In this document: positions 7,404-13,607 of the stretch, one piece after another | How positions within the stretch are numbered: position 1 is the stretch's first letter | Layout: the number at the start of each line of letters is the position of its first letter | DNA from: JBBQNY01 sp038255255 | GTDB lineage: Bacteria; Pseudomonadota; Gammaproteobacteria; Xanthomonadales; Ahniellaceae | Assembly (NCBI GenBank): GCA_038255255.1 | Contig: JBBSLL010000047.1 | Location: 1 to 15,208, forward strand | Length of the DNA: 15,208 nucleotides | Direction: 5' to 3' | Position numbers and translations under genes: made by a program | The notes under the pieces: model-generated | What the model saw: only the letters and a program-made list of their open reading frames with translations | What the model was told of the DNA's origin: nothing | Database searches by the model: none

Positions 7404-9809
7404 TCAGTCGCCCCTGCCGGGTTGTTCTTGAATCGCGACCCGTTCACGGCTCTGGATTGCGCTTCTCGCGGATGCGGGACCCGGGCTCGGCGCGGACCAC
7501 CATCGTGGTTCATCGCGACGCATGCACCCCGCGCCGGATTTCACGCCCCGCGGACCCACTGTGACGCGGATTGCACCACACGCCGCGGTATCCAGCACTC
7601 GCGCGCCCTGCGCCTGCCAGCGCTCGACCACTTCGGGATGTGGATGCCCGAAGCGGTTGGCCGCGCCCGACGACACCAGCAGGTACTCGGGCGACAGCCG
7701 CCGGACCCATGCGGAAGCTGACGAGCCGCGACTACCATGGTGGGCAGCGACCACCACCTCGATATTGCGCAGCCTCGGGTGTTCGTGCAGGAGTCGCTCT
7801 TCCACCACCGCATTGATGTCGCCCGGAACCACGATGCCCGAAGCGGCGGTTCGCGCCACCAGCACGCAACTCGCGTCGTTGCCGAGATCTGCGGGAAACC
7901 AGCGCGGCGGGTGCAGCACCTCGAAGTCGACCCCATCCCAACGCCAGCGCTGGCCTGCGCGGCAACGCACCCATCCTGCGGGTGGTTGGCTGTGCAGCAG
8001 GCGCGGCGCCGCGAAAGCTTCCAAGACGGCACCCGTACCCCCATCGTGGTCGAGGTCGCCGTGGCTGATCATGAGGCCGTCGAGACGCTTGATGCCGAGC
8101 GCGCGCAGGCTGGGTACAACCGCAGCCTCGCCCATGTCCAGGCCACTGTCGAATCGGGGTCCCGTGTCGAGCACAAGCGCATGGCTGCGAGTCCGCAACA
8201 GCGCCGACTGGCCCTGTCCCACGTCGATCAGTGTGAGTGCCACTTCCCCGTGTGGCGGAGACTGGTCACGCGGCGCCACCAGCGGCAGCAGGAGCAGAAT
8301 TCCCGCCACGCGACCGCCCACGCCACGCGGCAGCAACAGCATCAAGGTACCCAGAACGGCCAGCAACAGCGCGCCCAATGAGGGGCGCGGCAGGTACCAC
8401 TGCCCACCGGGCCACCGCGCGCTGGCATCGAGCAGCCGCCAGAAGCCCGCAGCGCTCGCGGCCGCATAGTCGAGCACCGCAGCCCAGATCGCCCCGTCGA
8501 TGCCCGCGCCGTGCAACAGCAGGGCGGCCAGTCCCAGCGGCACGGTCACCAGGGAAATCCACGGCACGGCGACCAGGTTGATCCATGCACCGGTCAAACT
8601 GGCCTGCTGGAAAAACCAGATCGACAACGGCAGCAATGCGAGCGCCATCACGGCCTGGGCGCGTGTGAATTCCAGCCAGAGGGGGCGCTGGCGGGCACGT
8701 CCCTGCAAACAGAATATGAGCCACGCCACGCCCACGAAGGACAGCCAGAAGCCCGCTGCCAGGAGGCCCAGCGGATCCGTGACCAACATGACGCCCGCGG
8801 CGAGAGCGAGCGTTTGAACTACCCCGACATTGCGACGGCTCGCGGCAGCCAGTGCGACCGTCGCGATCATCAGCAGCGTGCGCAGGACCGGAAGGGAAAT
8901 GCCTGCGAGCAATCCGTAGCCTGTGGCCGCGAGGATCGCTGCCGCCGCCTGGGCGATGCGGCGCGGGATGCGCAACGCCAGGCGGGGCCAGACTCGCCAG
9001 AGCCCGCCCGCAGCAAGGGCCGCGAAGCCGCCGACGATTCCGATGTGGAATCCCGAGATGGCGACCAGGTGCGTCGTGCCTGTCCGCCGCAAAGTATCCC
9101 AGTCGTCTCCCGTCAGCGCACCCTGGTCACCAACGATGAGGGTTCGCAACAGGTCGGCTGCCCGGCGGTCCGGCACTTCCCGCGCCACGCGACTTGCGAA
9201 GCGTGCGCGGAACCGGTCGAGGTCGCCGCGTCCATCGACTCCGATCCGCTGTGGTTCCGCGAGCAGATATCCCTGCGCGTGCTGCCCGCGCTGGAGTGCG
9301 TGCGCCTCGTAATCGAACCCGCCGGGGTTGCGGGTGCCGCGTGGAACCCGCAACCGGACGTGGGCGCGCAGGCGCGCGCCGGCCTCGATCGCGTGCGTGG
9401 GCCGGTACCACGCCAGCCGCACGAGACCCGCGACGGGTTCCTGTCCGTGGTCGATCGTGAAGTCGAAGACCGTGCGCTGCGGCTCCGTGCGCGGCAATCC
9501 GGACACGCGGCCCGTGACGGTGTAATCCGCCCCGCTCGCGCCGAGGGCGATGCGTTCGTCGAGCGTGATGCCACCGCGCAAGGCAAGCCAGGCTGCACCG
9601 AGCACGAACATGCCGAGGCAGCGCGTGACGCGACCGCCGGCACACAGCACGAGGCCCACCACGCAAGCGCCCGCAACGATGTTCCAGGCGGGGAGCGCGG
9701 GAAAGCGCAGCGCGGCGAGCGCACCGAGCAACGCGCAGGCGATCGGGACCGCAGATGCCAGTGAAGGCGCACGACCCGAGGCGCGGTCAACCAACGTCAT
9801 CCCTGACAT
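7404..9809 (-). CDS. comEC: DNA internalization channel protein ComEC/Rec2 family
   Basis: ComEC forms the inner-membrane channel that takes up single-stranded DNA during natural transformation. The 801-residue protein has the full layout. Membrane segments and an N-terminal OB-like (DUF4131) region span about 20-190. The polytopic competence domain covers about 215-500, with HLVAISGFHIGIVGG at 247-261. A metallo-beta-lactamase-like domain covers about 520-750, with DVGQGQS at 529-535, SHGDLDHDGG at 582-591 (H583, D585, D587, H588) and AAHHGS at 688-693. That domain is thought to degrade the non-transported strand. The ATG at 9807-9809 has GGAGGGAG (9816-9823) 6 nt upstream; an ATG at 9798-9800 is also possible. 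The stretch after RWW (769-771) is a roughly 30-residue polar tail without recognised features. The gene lies between lolD and exbB, with gaps of 172 and 86 nt. No other competence genes are visible, so competence is not proven. Confidence 0.95.
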   Translation of the reverse strand: MSGMTLVDRASGRAPSLASAVPIACALLGALAALRFPALPAWNIVAGACVVGLVLCAGGRVTRCLGMFVLGAAWLALRGGITLDERIALGASGADYTVTGRVSGLPRTEPQRTVFDFTIDHGQEPVAGLVRLAWYRPTHAIEAGARLRAHVRLRVPRGTRNPGGFDYEAHALQRGQHAQGYLLAEPQRIGVDGRGDLDRFRARFASRVAREVPDRRAADLLRTLIVGDQGALTGDDWDTLRRTGTTHLVAISGFHIGIVGGFAALAAGGLWRVWPRLALRIPRRIAQAAAAILAATGYGLLAGISLPVLRTLLMIATVALAAASRRNVGVVQTLALAAGVMLVTDPLGLLAAGFWLSFVGVAWLIFCLQGRARQRPLWLEFTRAQAVMALALLPLSIWFFQQASLTGAWINLVAVPWISLVTVPLGLAALLLHGAGIDGAIWAAVLDYAAASAAGFWRLLDASARWPGGQWYLPRPSLGALLLAVLGTLMLLLPRGVGGRVAGILLLLPLVAPRDQSPPHGEVALTLIDVGQGQSALLRTRSHALVLDTGPRFDSGLDMGEAAVVPSLRALGIKRLDGLMISHGDLDHDGGTGAVLEAFAAPRLLHSQPPAGWVRCRAGQRWRWDGVDFEVLHPPRWFPADLGNDASCVLVARTAASGIVVPGDINAVVEERLLHEHPRLRNIEVVVAAHHGSRGSSASAWVRRLSPEYLLVSSGAANRFGHPHPEVVERWQAQGARVLDTAACGAIRVTVGPRGVKSGAGCMRRDEPRWWSAPSPGPASARSAIQSRERVAIQEQPGRGD

Positions 9810-9981
9810 CTCCTGCTCCCTCCTTGGGCAATCAGGACTTTAGCGCGCTACCTGGATTTCCGCTGGCTCTTCGTATCGCAAGCCACCGGGGTCTGTGGCC
9901 GCGGTCGTCGCAACCGGCGTCGTTCCAGCAAAAGCTCACGTCGCGGCGCCGGTCCAACGCTCACTTTGCCTCGCACGCCGC
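9810..9981. other. lolD-comEC intergenic region, 172 nt
   Basis: This is the longest gap without a gene. It holds the comEC ribosome binding site (GGAGGGAG on the minus strand, 9816-9823) and a perfect 10-bp palindrome TAGCGCGCTA at 9841-9850. I see no convincing -10/-35 pair and no hairpin followed by a T-run, so whether comEC has its own promoter is open. Confidence 0.5.
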
Positions 9982-10686
9982 CTATCCACCCAAGGGCACG
10001 AGCCTGCCGTCCACGATCTCGAGCGTGCGGTCCATGCGTGCGGCAAGTTCGCGATCGTGCGTGACGATCACCAGGCTGGTGCCTACTTCGCGATTGAGCT
10101 CGAGCATGAGTTCGTACACCTGCTCGGCGTTGCGGTGGTCGAGATTTCCCGTGGGCTCGTCGCCGAATACGCACGCCGGCCGGGTCACCAGCGCACGTGC
10201 GACGGCGCACCGCTGCCGCTCGCCGCCGGACATCTCGCCGGGCTTGTGCTCGAGACGCGCGCCCAGCCCGACGCGTTCGAGCAACGCGGTGGCGCGCACG
10301 CGCGCGTCCGGCATGGTTGCGCCGCCGATCGCGAGCGGCATCACCACGTTCTCGAGCGCCGTGAACTCCGGCAGCAGGTGATGGAACTGGTAAATGAAGC
10401 CAAGGCTGCGGTTGCGCAGCGCGCCACGCGCCGCGTCGGACAGCGCCGACATCCGCGCGCCTTCGACCTCCACCTCTCCTCCGGTCGGGAGATCGAGTCC
10501 GCCGAGAATATGCAGCAGCGTGCTCTTGCCCGCACCGCTCGCGCCGACGATGGCAAGCGTTTCGCCACGCGCGACGTCGAGGTCAACCCCCCGCAACACC
10601 TCGGTCCGGATTGATCCTTCGCTGTAGGTTTTGCGGATGGCACGGCAGTGGATCACCGGCGTGGTGCTGGCCGCGCTCTCACTCAT
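9982..10686 (-). CDS. lolD: Lipoprotein-releasing system ATP-binding protein LolD
   Basis: LolD is the ATPase that powers release of mature lipoproteins from the inner membrane to the carrier LolA. The 234-residue protein has Walker A GASGAGKST at 48-56, Q-loop Q100, signature MSGGERQ at 152-158, Walker B ending in D176-E177 and H-loop H210. The stretch FIYQFHHLLPEFTALENV (97-114) is typical of LolD and separates it from general MacB/FtsE-type ATPases. The ATG at 10684-10686 overlaps the permease stop by 8 nt and has AGAGG (10696-10700) 9 nt upstream. The frame stays open to 10722, but that extension only overlaps the permease gene. Overlap with a LolC/E-family gene confirms the assignment. 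No second permease gene follows; comEC comes next. Confidence 0.95.
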   Translation of the reverse strand: MSESAASTTPVIHCRAIRKTYSEGSIRTEVLRGVDLDVARGETLAIVGASGAGKSTLLHILGGLDLPTGGEVEVEGARMSALSDAARGALRNRSLGFIYQFHHLLPEFTALENVVMPLAIGGATMPDARVRATALLERVGLGARLEHKPGEMSGGERQRCAVARALVTRPACVFGDEPTGNLDHRNAEQVYELMLELNREVGTSLVIVTHDRELAARMDRTLEIVDGRLVPLGG

Positions 10687-11926
10687 AGCGCAGTGCCTCT
10701 GCCGGCGGCGTGCGCGAAGCACGCCACGCGGGGTAGATCGTCGCGACCAGCGACATCACGAACGCGACCACGACGATGCGGAAAACGTCCGCGCTGCGCG
10801 TGTCCGACGGCAGGTCGCTGATGTAGTAGATCTCCGCCGGCAGCAACTGGAATCCGAAGGTGCGCTCGATCATGTGCATGATCGGCGACACGTTCTGCGC
10901 GAGCAGCACGCCAAGGAGCACGCCGCTGACGATGCCGATGATGCCGATCAGCATGCCCTGCACCATGAAGACGCCCATCACGCTGCGCGGCGGGAGGCCG
11001 AGCGTGCGCAGGATCGCGATGTCGGCCTGCTTGTCGGTTACCAGCATCACCAGCGACGAGACCAGGTTGAAGGCTGCAACACCGACGATCAACGACAGGA
11101 TGATGAACATCACCGCCTTTTCGGTCTGGATCGCGCGGAAGAAGTTCGACTGTTCGCGCGTCCAGTCCGAGACTGCATAGCCCCCGCCGAGACTGTCGCG
11201 CAGATCACTGGCGACGCGGTAGGCGAGGAACAGGTCGTCGAGCTTGAGCCTGACGCCTGAGACGCTCTCGCCCATGCGTAAAAGCTTCTGCGCATCCGCC
11301 ATGTGCAGGACAGCGACGTACCGATCGTAGTCCTGATGACCGACCGAGAAGATGCCCGTGACCACGAAACGCCGCGTGACGGGCAATACGCCCGCGGGTG
11401 TAGTCCGTGTCATGGGCGCGAATACCTGCACCGTGTCGCCCAGCTCCGCGCCGATTGCGTAGGCGAGTTCCTGCCCCAGGATGACGTTGTAGGCGCCGGG
11501 CTCGAGAGAGGCCCATTTGCCTGCGATTACTTTGCGCGGCAGCTCGGTCACCGATGCTTCGAGTAGCGGGTCCACGCCCCGGATCGCGCCTCCGGAAACG
11601 CGCGCACCCTGCACCATGACTTCGCGTTCGATAAAGGGCGCCGCACCAATGACATGTTTCGCGTCGCGCGCCGCTCCCACCAGCCGCTGCCAGTCCTCCA
11701 CGCCCTCGCGATCGGATCCTGCGATGGTTGCGTGCGCGACCATGCCGAGAATCCGTTCCCGCAATTCCTTCTCGAATCCGTTCATCACCGAAATCACGGT
11801 GATGAGCGCGGCCACGCCCAGCGTGATGCCGAGCATCGACACGCCTGAAATGAAGGAGATGAAGTGGTTGCGTCGCTTGGCGCGTGTGTAACGCAGGCCG
11901 ATGCTGAGCGCGAGGGGATGGAACAT
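10679..11926 (-). CDS. lolC: Lipoprotein-releasing system permease, LolC/LolE family (LolF-like)
   Basis: This inner-membrane permease extracts outer-membrane lipoproteins and hands them to LolA. The 415 residues show the MacB-type fold of the family. The N-terminal block LGLRYTRAKRRNHFISFIS-like (about 8-27) is diagnostic. A first membrane helix lies at 24-46, followed by a large periplasmic domain (about 50-270) and three C-terminal helices (272-292, 318-344, 382-402). DKQADIAILRTLGL (298-311) is the coupling region facing LolD. The segment around PMTRTTPAGVLPVTRR (171-186) falls where the LolA-binding hook of LolC lies; that is inference from position. E. coli has separate LolC and LolE genes flanking LolD. 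Only one is present here, so the protein may act as a homodimeric LolF, unless a second copy lies elsewhere. The ATG at 11924-11926 gives the normal N terminus, though no good ribosome site precedes it. Confidence 0.92.
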   Translation of the reverse strand: MFHPLALSIGLRYTRAKRRNHFISFISGVSMLGITLGVAALITVISVMNGFEKELRERILGMVAHATIAGSDREGVEDWQRLVGAARDAKHVIGAAPFIEREVMVQGARVSGGAIRGVDPLLEASVTELPRKVIAGKWASLEPGAYNVILGQELAYAIGAELGDTVQVFAPMTRTTPAGVLPVTRRFVVTGIFSVGHQDYDRYVAVLHMADAQKLLRMGESVSGVRLKLDDLFLAYRVASDLRDSLGGGYAVSDWTREQSNFFRAIQTEKAVMFIILSLIVGVAAFNLVSSLVMLVTDKQADIAILRTLGLPPRSVMGVFMVQGMLIGIIGIVSGVLLGVLLAQNVSPIMHMIERTFGFQLLPAEIYYISDLPSDTRSADVFRIVVVAFVMSLVATIYPAWRASRTPPAEALRYE

Positions 11927-11978
11927 GCGGGGACGCGCGGCGAAGAGGCCCGCGAGCTTACCCGGAACGGCTCCCCGC

Positions 11979-12057
11979 CTGTAGAGCGGAGCGGGGCTGT
12001 GCTTCGACGAGGCGCTCCCGACGAATAACGCAAGCCGGGCGTAGCCCGGCTCTACAG
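11979..12057. repeat. REP-like inverted pair between ygfX and lolC
   Basis: A 9-bp sequence CTGTAGAGC at 11979-11987 recurs inverted as GCTCTACAG at 12049-12057, so the 79-bp element begins and ends with the same word in opposite directions. Inside the right half is a tight hairpin: AGCCGGGC (12033-12040), loop GTA, GCCCGGCT (12044-12051). At the left end, CCCCGC (11973-11978) can pair with GCGGGG (11991-11996). The two halves share the terminal word but differ beyond it. This form resembles paired REP elements (REPINs) of gammaproteobacteria. The family is not identified, and genome-wide copy number cannot be seen here. The ygfX stop codon (12052-12054) lies inside the right end. No T-run follows either hairpin, so it is not a classic intrinsic terminator. 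Confidence 0.6.
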
Positions 12058-12489
12058 ACGCGCGGGGTCGGCCGCCACCGCGTTCGGCCGGGCGAGGCGC
12101 ACGCGCAAATGTCGTCGCGTGTCGGTGTCGAGCTGGTCGGGCCAGATGGGGAGATCGATGCGCCCATCGGAACTACGGAAGTTCAGGACGATCAAGGGTC
12201 CGAGCAGCGTCGCCTGCGTGAGCACCGCGCCACCTCCAGCGCCATCGACCCGCTGCCAGTTCCAGTTGCCTTCGCAGTCCAGCTGCCAATGGCTGCCGTG
12301 CCACGCGCGTTCGAAACGCAGGTTCCGCCACTCGAGCCACCCTGCCAGCAGCGCGATTCCACCCTTTACCGGGATATCTACTCCCGACCACATCAGACAA
12401 AGGGCTCCCACGACAAACGTTCCCCAGCGGAAGGCGCGCCAGCCCCGCGAAGGCTCCCAGTCAAAGACGATGGCGGGCGCGGATGACAT
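12052..12489 (-). CDS. ygfX: YgfX/CptA-family small membrane protein
   Basis: This 145-residue protein resembles the YgfX (CptA) family, whose gene partners sdhE (ygfY/cptB) in E. coli. It has the family layout. After a short N terminus (FDWEPSRGWRAF at 9-20) come two close hydrophobic segments at about 21-38 and 42-53. A soluble C-terminal part follows, ending in DTRRHLRVRLARP (123-135), similar to the RRLRVWL-type motif of relatives. The ATG at 12487-12489 overlaps the sdhE stop by 29 nt, an arrangement also seen in E. coli, and implies coupling. YgfX was described as a toxin acting on cytoskeletal proteins with SdhE/CptB as antitoxin. That role is disputed and is not shown by this sequence. 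The last codons run into a REP-like repeat that supplies the TAG stop. Confidence 0.75.
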   Translation of the reverse strand: MSSAPAIVFDWEPSRGWRAFRWGTFVVGALCLMWSGVDIPVKGGIALLAGWLEWRNLRFERAWHGSHWQLDCEGNWNWQRVDGAGGGAVLTQATLLGPLIVLNFRSSDGRIDLPIWPDQLDTDTRRHLRVRLARPNAVAADPARL

Positions 12490-12700
12490 CGATCACGGTG
12501 AGCATGTCGGCGTCTCCGGGCGTGGTCCGTCCCATGCACCAGTCCCAGACATCCGGATCCTGCTCTTCGAGCAGGCGCGCGAACCCCATTTGCTCGTGGG
12601 CGGCCGCAGTCGGAAAACGTACCTCCAGGAACCAGGTAAGCAGTGCGTCCAGTTCGCGCGTGCCGCGCCGGCATCGCCAGCGCAGCCGGCCTGGATTCAG
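12461..12700 (-). CDS. sdhE: Succinate dehydrogenase flavinylation/assembly factor SdhE
   Basis: SdhE (SDHAF2/Sdh5 family) binds SdhA and promotes covalent attachment of FAD. Counted from the proposed start, the 79 residues match the family length of about 80-90. The RGxxE motif is present as R12-G13-x-x-E16, within RWRCRRGTRELD. Later come the conserved FARLLEEQDPDVWDW and a helix ending in VIRARHR. The start is uncertain. In the 41 nt after the sdhB stop there is no in-frame ATG, GTG or TTG. CTG at 12698-12700 (then AATCCAGGC) sits closest to the usual start. The only standard in-frame starts (ATG at 12829, GTG at 12817) would add about 40 residues overlapping sdhB and unlike the family. 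A weak AGGCGA lies upstream. A base error is also possible. Its place between sdhB and ygfX supports the identity. Confidence 0.85.
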   Translation of the reverse strand: MNPGRLRWRCRRGTRELDALLTWFLEVRFPTAAAHEQMGFARLLEEQDPDVWDWCMGRTTPGDADMLTVIDVIRARHRL

Positions 12701-12741
12701 GGCGGTCGATTCGCCTGCCGCGCCGCAGCCCGGTTCGATGG

Positions 12742-13530
12742 CTATGCCCCGACCCTCTCCACCAGCAGCTTCTTGGTCTCGGCGATCGCTTTCGCGGGAT
12801 TGAGTCCCTTGGGGCACGTCTTCGTGCAATTCATGATGGTGTGGCAGCGGTAGAGCTTGAAGGGATCATGCAGGTCATCGAGACGCGCGCCGGTGTCCTC
12901 ATCGCGCGAGTCCACGATCCATCGATATGCCTGCAACAGAACGGCCGGACCGAGGTATTTGTCGCCATTCCACCAGTAGCTCGGGCATGAGGTCGTGCAG
13001 CACGCGCACAGGATGCACTCGTAGAGCCCGTCGAGCTTCTTGCGGTCCTCCGGAGATTGCAGGCGTTCGCGATCCGGCGGCGGCGACGACTGCGTGCGGA
13101 GCCAGGGCTTGATCGACGCATACTGCGCATAGAACTGGGTGAGGTCCGGCACCAGGTCCTTCACCACAGGCATATGTGGAAGCGGCAGCACCTTCACGTC
13201 GCCCTTGCCGCATTCCTCGATCGGTTTGGTGCAGGCGAGCGTGTTGGTGCCGTCGATGTTCATCGCGCAGGAGCCGCAGATTCCTTCGCGGCAGGAGCGC
13301 CGGAACGCGAGCGTGGGGTCTATCTCGTTCTTGATCTTGATGAGCGCGTCGAGAACCATCGGCCCGCACGACTCCATGTCGACTTCGTAACTGTCGATAT
13401 GCGGATTGGCCTCGTCGTCCGGATTCCAGCGGTACACCTGGAACACGCGTACGGCCTTGGCGCCCGCCGGTGCGCGGAAGGTCTTGCCGCGTTCGACCTT
13501 GGAATGCTTGGGTAACGTGAATTCCGCCAT
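12742..13530 (-). CDS. sdhB: Succinate dehydrogenase iron-sulfur subunit
   Basis: SdhB carries electrons from the flavin in SdhA to ubiquinone in complex II on the cytoplasmic face of the inner membrane. The 262-residue protein keeps all cluster ligands. The [2Fe-2S] cluster uses C80, C85, C88 and C100. The [4Fe-4S] cluster uses C172, C175, C178 and C239. The [3Fe-4S] cluster uses C182, C229 and C235. The block ECILCACCTTSCPSYWWNGD (171-190) is nearly identical across the family. The N terminus is about 20-25 residues longer than in E. coli (238 residues total). The ATG at 13528-13530 has GGGA (13537-13540) 6 nt upstream. The frame is open to 13734 but only across sdhA. A 77-nt gap separates it from sdhA, and sdhE follows after 41 nt, so one transcript is likely. 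Confidence 0.97.
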   Translation of the reverse strand: MAEFTLPKHSKVERGKTFRAPAGAKAVRVFQVYRWNPDDEANPHIDSYEVDMESCGPMVLDALIKIKNEIDPTLAFRRSCREGICGSCAMNIDGTNTLACTKPIEECGKGDVKVLPLPHMPVVKDLVPDLTQFYAQYASIKPWLRTQSSPPPDRERLQSPEDRKKLDGLYECILCACCTTSCPSYWWNGDKYLGPAVLLQAYRWIVDSRDEDTGARLDDLHDPFKLYRCHTIMNCTKTCPKGLNPAKAIAETKKLLVERVGA

Positions 13531-13607
13531 GAGCTGTCCCGGTTCCTGCTGATTGCGCTTCGACTTCGAACCACGAATTTCCGACTTTGCTGGCCGCTCG
13601 CGACTGC

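Noticed and set aside
8511..9764. Long plus-strand open frame (417 codons) antisense to comEC
   Set aside because: It mirrors a strongly supported comEC and has low-complexity Arg/Gln/Ala-rich composition with no family motif. High GC content commonly leaves such antisense frames open.
9841..9850. Perfect palindrome TAGCGCGCTA between lolD and comEC as an operator or terminator
   Set aside because: Ten-base palindromes arise by chance. There is no loop, no T-run and no second copy in the gap.
12033..12051. GC-rich hairpin as an intrinsic terminator of the sdh operon
   Set aside because: The stem is strong, but the minus strand continues TGCGTTATTCG without a run of T, and the hairpin is better explained as part of the REP-like pair.
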